Source: Adenanthera pavonina (taxonomy: Eukaryota > Streptophyta > Magnoliopsida > Fabales > Fabaceae). From it: a stretch of DNA of 64,000 nucleotides. How positions within the stretch are numbered: the first letter of the stretch is position 1; every line of letters begins with the position of its first letter. This document shows, one piece after another, positions 46,865 through 57,550 of this stretch. The translations under genes were made by a program, and so were the position numbers. Location: NCBI GenBank assembly GCA_026686845.1, contig JAIVEN010000001.1, positions 31,488,001 to 31,552,000 on the forward strand, given 5' to 3'. The notes below the pieces were generated by a model, which searched no databases, was not told where the DNA came from, and was given only the letters and a program-made list of their open reading frames with translations.

Positions 46865-48355
46865 TGTTGAATCAAGTGTTTTAATAATTCTAAACAACTA
46901 GAGTTTGGAAGAAAAATATCAAAGGAGTATAAGAGCATTCAAGTGAAGGAAATTAGGAAGAAATAGGTGAAAAATTAGCTATTAGGATTTCTCACTTTGT
47001 ACATAGCGCAAAAGACTTTGATTTTATTTACTCAAACTCCTACTACGTTTAAATATGTGTTTTTCATGTTATCCTATGTTGACATATATTAAATTTGAAA
47101 AATACTGACTAATAGACGAATTTTGAGTTGTTAAACTCCATATATATCATTGAAAATTCGAACTTTGCTTACTGAAATTTGAAGTTATAAATATGTTACC
47201 TCTGACAGACAAATTTCAAGTGTTGAAATTCGAATTTTGAGTCAAACACAGTTAATCAAATGTGTAAAATTCGTCTGAAGTCATGTGAAAGTTTGTCTAA
47301 TATCAAAGTGGAAAAAGAGTTTAAAAATAGTTCCTCTAACAGATGAATTTTGAAATTTTTGAAATTTAAAATTCAAATTTTGGAATGAAGACTTGTAAGT
47401 TTGGTTAAATATCTCTCTGACAGATGAATTTTGAAATTCAAAATTCAAATTTTAGAATGAAAACTTATAAGTTTGGTTAGAGATCTCTCTGACAGACGAA
47501 TTTTGAAAGAACCAAATTTGAATTTCTCAAAATGAAATTTTATGCCATGGTTAGGCTATCACTGACAGACGAATTTCAACAGCACGTAGAAACATGAGAC
47601 AACTATTCACACTTAACAGATATACTTTGAATATGAAAATTTATATGTTTTAACATAGGATATATTTGACAAAATAAAAATTTGATTTTTACTATTGAAC
47701 AGAAGAATTTTGGAAGTTCAACGTTAAAGTCTTTAACTTATGGTCTTTGTGAAATTCATCAGTTGGCTCCCAAAATTTGAATTTTAGTGTGCCAGATGTA
47801 TTAAATGTTGTTGGTGAATGACTAGTTTTGCAGAGTAACTATTGGGTAACATTTCTAGTGGCTAGATCTTGTGTCTAACTTCTAATTAAGTTACAAATCT
47901 ATAAATAGAACTTTATTTGAAATTGTGGGTAATGAATTTATACTGTGAATATCGAAATTCTGCTGAAATCATTAGTCAACACCCACTTACACTTTATTTA
48001 TTGCACCTCAACTGTCTTATTTACTCTGTATTAGAGAGTTTTTCATCATGTACTAAATTTTTTCTTTATTTGGAAGAAGGATTTTCTTGTGAAGGGTTTT
48101 CACAGGGGACTTGGGAAACACTTTGTTAAAGTGCAGAGTGTAAATTTGAAAGCTCTTAGAACAGAGCACAAGGTTGTATTGTGGCACTACAAGGAGCTCA
48201 CTGAATTCTTGCACAATAGTGAAAAATCTCAAGTGATAGCTTGAGGATTATACGTAGGTCAAGTTGAGTAGACCGAATCAGCATAAATCACAATTTTGCA
48301 AAAAATTTTGAACTTCTCAATTCACCCTCCTCTTGGGAAGCCAGTAAACCTAACA
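46865..48355 (+). repeat. 5' LTR of copia element B
   Basis: A 1491-bp LTR beginning TGTTGAATCAAG and ending CCTAACA, followed two bases later by the PBS. It aligns with the element A LTR (1308-2965). The bases before it (CATTG, 46860-46864) are the likely left target duplication; the right one is beyond the CACTA insertion. The array of palindromic AAATTCGAATTT-like and GACAGACGAATTT-like segments covers about 47095-47780. Confidence 0.8.
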
Positions 48356-48357
48356 AG

Positions 48358-48369
48358 TGGTATTAGAGC
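48358..48369 (+). other. Primer binding site of copia element B
   Basis: TGGTATTAGAGC, one base different from the consensus TGGTATCAGAGC (a C-to-T change), directly inside the 5' LTR. Confidence 0.88.
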
Positions 48370-48410
48370 TCGGACTTCCAACTGAAGGATCTAATAATTT
48401 GGGAGAATAC

Positions 48411-51400
48411 ATGGCTGGCTTTGGAGAGAACATCCTACCTGAAGTAAACAACACCAATAGACCTCCTGACTTTGGTGGAAAACACTATGGATACTAGAAG
48501 ATGAGAATGCAGATCTATCTCCAGTCCATTGACCTAGACATCTGGTCAGTCATCCAGAAAGGTGATTTTGTCATAATGAAGCTGTAAGATGATGGTAAAT
48601 ACAAAGAAAAGCCAGAGGTGGAATGGAATGATGAAGATAGGAGAAGAGTCATACTCAACTACAAAGCAAAATACTGTTTACTTAGTGTACTTAACCATGA
48701 TGAATTTTACGAAGTGTCTCAATATGCCATAACTAAAGGTTTGTTGGATACTCTAGAAATTGCTCATGAAGGAACAACTGGAGTCAGAGAAAATAAATTG
48801 AATTTCTGCATAGGCAAGTATGAAAGTTTCAAAATGAAGGAAGGCGAAAGCATAAAAAATCTGTAGAAGAAATTCACTCTCATTGTGAATCAGCTGAAGA
48901 GCCTTGGCAAGGAGTACACATAGCCAGAGAAAGTCAGAAAGATCCTTAGAGCTTTTCCTCTTCAATGATAACCAAAAGTAATAGTCATAGAAGAGGCCAT
49001 GGGAGAATCAATGACTTCTATCATAGCCCTTTTTGGCAGCCTAGAAGAATATGAGGGCAAGATGAAAGCTTTCAAGGATACTGGACAAGATAAGAAGAAA
49101 AAGGGTTGCATTAAAAGTTGTAGAAGAAAGAGACGAAGATTCTGATGATGATGAAGAACTGAATGAAAAAACTTTGGCTATGTTGATTAGAAAATTTGGA
49201 AGATTCTACAGCAAAAAGTGAAATAAAAAGTTCTTCAAGAAAAGAGCTTCTACAAACAACAAGAAGGAAAGCAAAGAACCTACCACCTGCTATAAATGCA
49301 AGAAGCAAGGGCACATCGAATGAGAATGCCCATAATTCCTGAAAAAGCAGGAGAAAGAAAAGAAAGCTACTGACAAAGGCAAAAAGAAAAAGGGCTATAT
49401 CTTATCAATTTGGGGCAATAGCTCAGATGAAAAAGATGTTAGGTTGGCTGGTCACTTAAGAGGGGGGTAACTTGGGTGATGTAAGATTTTTGCTCTTTTT
49501 GGATCACAACCCAATTTCACTAAGAGTGCAGTAAAACAAGGGTAAATAGAGAGAGTTGTATGCAGCAACTAAATAGAGAAGATGAAGAACAATACACAAC
49601 AATTTATACTGGTTCAGCCCAACTACTTGGCTTACATCCAGTCCCCAAGCCATCACTTGAGATTTTCCACTATATCCCATAAGTTTGATGCGGGCACCTG
49701 TGAAGTCTCAGTACATCTCACAAGTTTCAGGTACTTGTGAAGCCACTCTCCCCACACCTTTACAAGATGTGTAAATCCCTTAGTGTTTCTCAACACTAAA
49801 ATTCTATCTAGAATATGTAGAAAGAAATATTTACAGAGTGAAAACTCTCTTGAAGAGTAGATAATACATTGAAAGTTCACTCTATTGAGATAGAAAGATT
49901 TTACAAATTATTGCAGCATTTTCATATAAGTTCTCTTAAGATTATTACTCATAAGTTCAAGTGATGTTCTATTTATAGATTTGTGGTGTAACTAGACGTT
50001 AGACACAAGATCTAGCCGTTAGAGATGTTACCTAACGGTTACTCTGCAAAACTAGCCATTCACCAACCACATTTAATGCGTTGATACTCTGAAATTTGAA
50101 TTTTGAGTGTCAACAAACGAATTTCGCAAAGACCAAAAGCTAAAGACTTTAACATTAAACCTCAAAGTTCATCTATTCTAAAGCAAAATTCGAATTTTTA
50201 TCTTTGGAAAATGTTTCTATGTTGGAACATACGAATTTTCAAGCTTAAAGTACTTTTGGTAAGTGTGAACAGTTGTTCCATATTACTATAGTGCCTTCGA
50301 AGTTTGAATTTTGGTACCTGAAATTCGTCTGTCAGTGAGCAACTCAATATGGCACAAGTTCTTCCTTTCAAAATTTGAATTTTGGATGTAGAAATTCGTC
50401 TATTGGCTGTTCCAGAAGTATTTCCACATTCTGGAGATTCAAAATTTGAATTTTCAAAGCCAAAATTCATCTGTTATACTTGAAGTTCAAATTTTAGATG
50501 TGAAAATTTGTTTGTTGGCTATTTTAGAAGTATTTTCACATTCTAGAGTTTCAAAATTCGAATTTCGGAGGCCCGAAATTAATCTATTGGAGGCGGAACC
50601 TCTATAACTTTGAACTTTGTACTATAGACAATTTTCCAGAAGCTATAACTCTCTCATTTTAACTCCAAATTAAGCAAATTACCTATGACTGGAAAGCTCT
50701 AAATGTCTACTTTCAAACGCAATAAGTTTCACTTCAAAAATAAACGTATTATATGAGATATGATTAAAATAATAATAGGAGGTTAAAACTGAAAGTTCAT
50801 ATTTCACTACTCAACTTTAAATGACCATAGCTTTTTTATATGAACTTTATTTTGAGTGAAATAATATTCTTTAAAAAGCTTATTAAGTCTAGTTTCATAT
50901 GAAATAAATTTTACATCAAACACATATGTATATGAGATGTATTAAAAATAATAATCAAAGGTCAAACTCTAGATTCTTGAAAACTAGATTTCACTATGTT
51001 TAAAAGTAATGATATGTTACTTTCATCCCTAAAACTTCTTGAGTTAATCAAATGTAATTGTAAATCATTGAGTTTTATTCTAAAGTTTGAATTTTGAAAT
51101 CCAAAATTAGTCTATCAAAGGGAATGTTTTTGAACCCTTTTAGTGCTGAATTATAGACGAACTTTGATTTCAGACGAATTTTGCACATTTTACTAACTAT
51201 GCTTGACTCAAAATTTGAATTTCAACACTTGAAATTCGTCTGTCATAGGTGATATCTCTGAAACTTCAGATTTCAGTTAGCAAAGTTCACATTTTCACAA
51301 AGTATATGAAGTTTAACTTCTTAAAATTTGTCTGTCAGTCAAAGTTTTTCAAATCTAACACATGCTAACATCAGATTTACTTAATTTAACTCATTTAAAG

Positions 51401-52379
51401 CATATAGTAACAAGATTAAGTAATTTTCAAAGATTAATCCTACCTCAAGACCTAAGTGAAAACAAAATATACCTAGTGACTAGATCTTCAAATGTTGAGT
51501 TCTACTTCCACTTGGTTATTCCTTCTTGGCATGCTCCCTTTTGATCTTCCATTTTTGGAGCATCTTTTCTTTTCTTCTTTCTTGAGTGAGGCATGATATT
51601 AATTTCCATTTTTGTATTCAAATGCTCACTCTTCTTAATTGTACCAACCTAAATTTAATATATTACACTTACAAATCAAGTAGTTAGTCCAGTTTATATA
51701 TCCAACTTATGTTATTCATTGTAAAAGTATAGTGAATATATTTGCACATAGCATGATATATATATATATTATAACCATAATTAAATACATGCTGATGCAC
51801 TTTTTACTTCTTTAAGGAATATTATATATGTCAGATACATATGATGCATTTATTCCTTATTACGCTATATTTATCATCATCAAAACTTATGTTATACTAA
51901 ACCTTACAAAAGATGAAGATGAAGAAGAAATTGCCCACATATGTTAGATGGCACGTGAGAAACTCAAAATTCATCTAGTAGTAATCATGAAGATGAGGTA
52001 AATGATTCTGACCCCTCTTATTCTGAACTACTTGATGCATTTCATGATCTGCATGATGAATTCATTAAAACTACAAAAGCTAAAAAAAAAAGATTAGCAA
52101 GTTAGAATCAGATTGCAAATGCCTAACATTGCATCTCAACACAGAGTTGAATCTGGCTACTGTGTATCATGTATTGAACTAAAGAAAAATAATGAATATC
52201 TTTTCAAAAGCCTAGCTGAACTCATCAAAGGTAAAGACATGTTATTTGCATTCCTAGGAAGTCAAAGGATTGTACAAGGAAAAGCTGGTCTTGGTTATGA
52301 TCCTTGTGCAGTCAAGGAAAAGAATAAAAAGAAAAATCAAAATTTATATGAGACACTTTGTGCATGCAGATGGACATAA
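48411..52379 (+). pseudogene. Copia gag of element B, split by a solo LTR
   Basis: Starts at ATG 48411 (MAGFGENILPE). A TAG at 48495-48497 replaces the Trp of the YWKMRMQ motif. The UBN2-type region continues (EWNDEDRRRVILNYKAKYCL). The zinc knuckle CYKCKKQGHIE-x-EC near 49288-49330 has a TGA at 49321-49323 where Trp is expected. The acidic segment is split at 49436/51914 by the solo LTR; without the insertion and one duplicated AAAGA the frame continues directly (SSDEKD then EDEEEIAHIC). The last part runs to 52379. Numerous other stops make it non-functional. Confidence 0.85.
49437..51908 (-). repeat. Copia solo LTR (minus orientation) inside gag of element B
   Basis: 2472 bp with TG...CA edges (plus strand TGTTAGGTTGGC to CCTTACA) and a perfect 5-bp target duplication AAAGA (49432-49436 and 51909-51913). 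It is homologous along its length to 55053-57545 in inverted orientation, and related at its R/U5 end to the shorter LTRs of elements A and B. There is no internal domain, so it is a solo LTR. Motif arrays occur at about 50085-50590 and 51080-51345. Confidence 0.9.
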
Positions 52380-52439
52380 AAAGAAAAGTTACAACTCGAA
52401 AGCCATTGAATCTTATACCTAACCCAAATTTGTAAAACA

Positions 52440-54596
52440 AAAATATTATCTGCATTGCTTTTTATCTGCATCATAATCTACCTTTGGACAGCGCATCATG
52501 GACAGCGCATCATAACCGAAGAAGAAAGACTTAACTTTGTTTTGCAGATTTGTCTTAGAGCTAACAATAGCAACAAATAGTATATGGACAGCGCATGCTC
52601 AAGACATATGACTAGTGATAAGGAGAAGTTTATCACTCTCAGAGACAAGAAATGAGGAAAAGTGACCTTTGGAGGTGACCAATATGGCAGAATAGTTGAC
52701 ATCGGCATCATGGACAAGAATCCTAAGACATCCATAGAAAAGGTACTGTTTGTGATTGGTCTCAACCACAATTTTGCTGAGTGTGAGTCAGACATGTGAC
52801 AAAGGGAGTTGAGTATTGTTTGACTCAAAATTCTGCCTGGTCATTTGAAAAAAGGATCACAAAGTTATCCTTAGAGCTCAAAGGGATGATAACTGATATA
52901 TCATTTGATAGAGTACGATCGAGGCATGAAGCATTTGATGATGAGGGCAAGCTAAGAGCAACAATGGACCATGAACAAATTCAAGGCTCACTTCAAGGCA
53001 TTGGAGGACCAATGACTAGAGCTAGAATAAAAGCGATGAATGGGGTGATCCAAAACATTATTAACATGGAACCATTGCATTTCAATGATTTTGAGGCCCA
53101 AAACAAAGAAAGGGGCAAGCTGAAAATATGGAGCCATATTATAGTAAAAGAACCCAACTTGAAGAAAGCCCAACAAGGAGGATTCACTTAAAATCCATGT
53201 GCTTCTCATGTGCTCACTAAAAGTGACGTTTTTAATGATTATTTTAGTTGATTTGTTTCCTTTTTGAATAAAGAACATACAATCATAAATTTGATTTGTT
53301 TTCCTTTATGCATTAAAGAGGAACCAACTTTTTCAAATTCAAAATTAGAATTAAATGCTCATTTTGACTTAGGGTTTCCTTTTTGTATTAATGAGCTTTA
53401 ATAAGGTTAGGTTTGTGGGCTGAACTAGAGTTAGTTTGTGGGTTAATATTTGCCTATAAATAGGCACCTCTTGTACTCTTGCAAACCACAATATGAATGA
53501 ATGAATTTCTTTTCAGCAACTTTATTGTTATTCAGTGAGTTCTTTCTTGCTTATCCTTGAGTGCCAGAAAGAATGAGGACTTATCAAGGAGTGGTGATCC
53601 TTGTGGCGTCCCGGGGTTAGGATTCAAGAGACGGGTTCTCTTGGAGTCTATTTCCTTTGACCAATATTTTGTTCAGTCTTCTTATTTCATCGTGTCTATT
53701 TTCTTTAGTTTCTGTTCTTTGTTGTTCTTGTGTTTAATTTATCTTTCCTTGAGTTGCATGATCCATATATCAAAAAAGGCTCTTAGGATAGGTGAGTTTA
53801 TTTTCTTTAGTTTGATCCATATATTTTCTTTATTATTTGCTGAGTGTGAGTCAGACATGTGACAAAGGGAGTTGAGTATTGTTTGACTCAAAATTCTGCC
53901 TGGTCATTTGAAAAAAAGGATCACAAAGTTATCCTCAGAGCTCAAAGGGATAATAACTGATATACCATTGATCTAGATGAACTTTCTACTTTAGATTTTG
54001 TATGTTTAATTAGCAAAGATAATGACAGTTGGTTGTGGCATAGAAAACTAGCCAATGTTAACATGAACCAGCTAACCAAATTGATTAAGAATCAATTAGT
54101 CACTAGATTACCAAAAATTTCTGTTAAAAAAGATAGAGAATGTGATGCACGCCTCAAGGGGAAACCAATTAAATCATCCTTCAAACATAAAAATGTAATC
54201 ACCATATTTAGACTACTACAATTGCTATACTTGGATTTGATAGGTCTATCTAGAGTAAGAAGCATTGATGGAAATTTGTATGTGCTTGTAGTTGTAGATG
54301 ATTATTCTAGATTTACTTGGACTTTGTTTCTTTCCTCCAAAAATGAGACTTTTGATGCATTTGTAACCTTAGCCAAGAAAGTACAAAATGAGAAAAGTAT
54401 TTTCATTGTGTCAATTAGGTCTGATCATGGAGGAGAATTCAAAAATTCAAGCTTCTTGGAGTATTGTGAAGAGCATGAAATTGACCACAACTTCTTAGCT
54501 CCAAGGACTCCTCAGCAAAATGGAGTGGTGGAGAGGAAGAACAGGACGTTGGGAGAAATGGCAAGAGCAATGCTGAATGAGAAAGAGCTCCTTTAA
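52440..54596 (+). pseudogene. Copia protease remnant, pre-integrase and integrase region
   Basis: MDSACSRHMTSDKEKFITLR with KVTFGGDQYGRIVDIG (about 52580-52715) marks the protease to gag-pre-integrase segment. After the filler, LWHRKLANVN begins the zinc region (54033 on), whose second Cys pair is damaged (CDAR instead of CDAC). The integrase core follows: YLDLIGLSRV (first Asp), VRS-DGNLYVLVVVDDYSRFT, SDHGGEF near 54420 (second Asp) and PQQNGVVERKNR near 54512-54547 (Glu). TAA at 54594-54596 stands where a Gln codon is usual before YFWADAMN. The element cannot make a working integrase. Confidence 0.85.
52773..53970 (+). other. Gypsy-derived filler flanked by a 143-bp direct repeat
   Basis: The copia text TTTGCTGAGTGTGAGTCAGA and about 120 following bases occur twice, at 52773-52915 and 53836-53970, with few differences. 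Between them lie about 920 bases foreign to copia: a C-terminal gypsy polyprotein piece (GIGGPMTRARIKAMNGVIQN near 53000-53050, then HFNDFEAQNKERGK) and LTR-like text with a TATA box (TATAAATAG, 53455-53463) and a leader ending in TTTCTTGCTTATCC. No integrase-type 5-bp duplication is seen, so this is not a normal insertion. Confidence 0.75.
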
Positions 54597-54614
54597 TACT
54601 TCTGGGCAGATGCA

Positions 54615-55052
54615 ATGAACATAGCAAGCTATATCATTAACAGAGTCTATATCAGACCAATTCTAGGGAAGACTTCTTATGAGCTCTACAAAGGAAGGAA
54701 GCCAAATCTCTCACATCTGCATGTGTTTGGATGCAAGTGCTTCATCCACAATAATGGAAAAGAAAATTTGGGTAAGTTTGATGCAAAATCAGACGAAGGT
54801 ATATTCCTTGGCTATTCTAGTAAAAGTAAAGCTTATAAGGTGTTCAATAAAAAGTTTGAAACCATAGAAGAATCTGTGCTTGTAGTTTTCATTGAAAATG
54901 AAACTATTTCTAAACATGTTTTAAATGAGGAAGAAATAATCTCTAACATTAAGAACTTGAATCTTTATGAAGAAACTAAAATTGAACCTCCAAAAATATC
55001 AAAATCTACCAATGTAGAGGAAGATATTCAGGAGAATGATGTTGAATCTAAG
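54615..55052 (+). pseudogene. Copia integrase C-terminal region
   Basis: In the same frame after the TAA at 54594-54596: MNIASYIINRVYIRPILGKT, SYELYKGRKPNLSHLHVFGC, GIFLGYSSKSKAYKVFN. These are the typical post-integrase motifs of Ty1/copia. It is interrupted by the solo LTR at 55053 and resumes at 57551 (LPRAWRYQRNHPIDQVI). Confidence 0.88.
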
Positions 55053-57545
55053 TGTAAAGTTTAGTATAATATAAGTTTTGATGATGACAAATATAGAGTA
55101 ATAAGGAACAAATGCATCATATATATCTGACATATATAATGTTCCTTAAAGAAGTAAAATGTGCATTAACATGTATTTAATTATGGTTATAATGCATATA
55201 TCATGCTATGTGCAAATATATCCACTATACTTTTACGAATAATATAAGTTGGTTATATAAACTGGACTAACTACTTGGTTTGTAAGTGTAATATATTAAA
55301 TGTAGGTTGATCCAAGTAAGAAGAGTGAGCATTGGAATATAGAAATGGAAATCAATATCATGCCTCACTCAAGAAAAAAGAAGAGAAAGGATGCTCCAAA
55401 AATGGAAGATCAGAAGGGAGCATGCCAAGAAGGAAATGACCAAGTGGAAGTGGAACTCAATATTTAAAGACCTAGTCACTAGGTATATTTTGTTTTTACT
55501 TAGGTCTTAAGGTGGGATTAATTTTTGCAAATTACTTAATCTTGTTACCATATATTTTAAATGAGTTAGATGAAGTAAATCTAATGTTAGCATACATTAA
55601 AGTTGAAAAACATTGACAAACAGATGAATTTTAAAGTTAATGCTTGAGTATTTTGTTGAAAATTCAAACTTTGCTGACTAAAATTCGAATTTTCAGAAGT
55701 ATCACCTCTGACAGACGAATTTCAGGTTGTTGAAATTTGAATTTCGAGTTAAGCATAATTTGTGAAAAATGGAAAATTAGTCTGAAGTCATGTCAAAATT
55801 CGTCTGATATTAAAGTGCAAAAAGAGTTCAAAGTTAGTCCCTCTGACAGATGAATTTTTGACTTCAAAATTTGAACTTTAGAATGAAACTCAATGATTTA
55901 CAATTGCATTTGATTAACTCAAGAAGTTTTGGTTATCAAAGCAATACATCCTTGCTTTTAAACATAGTGAAATCTAATTTTCAAGAATCTAGAGTTTGAC
56001 CTTTGATTAGTTTTTTTTAAGATATCTCTCAAAATACATATGGTTTTGATGTAAAAATTATTTTATATGAAACTAGACTTAAAAAACTTTTCAAAGAAGG
56101 TTATTTCACTCAAAATAAAGGTCATATGAAAACGTTATGGTCATTTAAAATTGAGTAGTGAGATATGGATTTTTAGTTTTGATCTCTTTTCATTATTTTG
56201 ATCATATCTCATAGAATACGTCTGCTTTTGAAGTGAAACTTATTGCATTTGAAACTAGACATTGAGAGATTTTCAACCATAGGTCATTTGCTTAATTTAG
56301 CATTATAGCTTCTTCAAAATTATCTATAGTGTAAAGTTCAAAGTTACAGAGGTTCCCCCTCTGATAGAACTGTGACATATTGAGCTGAGCTTTGATAGAT
56401 GAATTTTGGGCCTCTAAAATTCAAATTTCGAAAGGAAGAACTCATGCCATATTGAGCTAAGCTCTGATAAATGAATTTTGGACCTCTAAAATTCAAATTT
56501 CAAAAGGAAGAACTCATGCCATATTGAGCTGAGCTTTGATAGACGATTTTGGGCCTCCGAAATTCAAATTTTGAAAGGGAGAACTCATGCCATATTGGGC
56601 TGAGCTTTGACAGACAAATTTTGGTCCTCCAAAGTTCAAATTTCGAGTGCACTATAGCAATATGGGACAACTATTCACACTTAACAGAATCACTTTAAAA
56701 TTGAAAATTCGTATGTTCTAACATGAGAAATATTTGTCAAGATTAAAATTCAAAATTTATTTTTGAACAGACAAACTTTAGAAGTTTAACGTTAAAGTCT
56801 TTAACTTATGGTCTTTACAAAATTCATCTGTTGACACCTCAAAATTCAAATTTCAGAGTGTCAGATGTACTAAATGTGGTTGTTGAATGACTAGTTTTGT
56901 AGAGTAACCATTGGTTAACGTCTCTAACGGATAGATATTGTGTCTAGTGTCTAATGTCTAGTTACACCATAAATCTATAAATAGAACATCATTTAAACTT
57001 ATGGATAACAATCTTAAGAGAGTTTATGCGAAAAAGTTATCCATATACACAAAATATTTTTATATCAGCATCATTTGAAAAACTCATCTTAATAGAGAGA
57101 GCTTTTAATGTATTATCTACTCTTCAAGAGAGTTTTCCTTCTACAAACATTTATTTTTACATATTCTGGGTAGAATCTTAGTGTGGGGAAATACTAAGGG
57201 ATTTACACATCTTGTAAGGGTATAGGGAGAGTGGCTTCACAAGTGTCCATTGAAACTTATGGGATGTACTGAGGCTTCACAGGTGTCCGGATCAAACATG
57301 TGGGATATAATGGAAAATCTCAAGTGGTGACTTAAGGACTTGATGTAAGCCAAGTGTTTAGGTTGAACCAGTATAAATTGTTGTGTATTGTTCTTCATCT
57401 TCTCTATTCAATTGCTACACTCAACTCTCTCTGTTCATCCTTGTTTTACTGCATACATGGTGAAATTGGGTTGTGATTCAAAAAGAGCAAAAATCTTGTA
57501 TCACCCAAGTCATCCCCACTCTTGGGTGACCAATCAAACTTAACA
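55053..57545 (+). repeat. Copia solo LTR (plus orientation) inside pol of element B
   Basis: 2493 bp, starting TGTAAAGTTTAGTATAATA and ending CAAACTTAACA, with a perfect 5-bp target duplication CTAAG (55048-55052 and 57546-57550). It is the same family as the solo LTR at 49437-51908 but in opposite orientation. The motif array spans about 55605-55880 and 56330-56880. The two solo LTRs differ by many substitutions and small indels, so they are not from one very recent burst. Confidence 0.9.
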
Positions 57546-57550
57546 CTAAG

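Noticed and set aside
49437..57545. Reading the two long LTRs as the two LTRs of one retrotransposon
   Set aside because: They are in opposite orientation, each has its own different 5-bp duplication, and the sequence between them belongs to element B.
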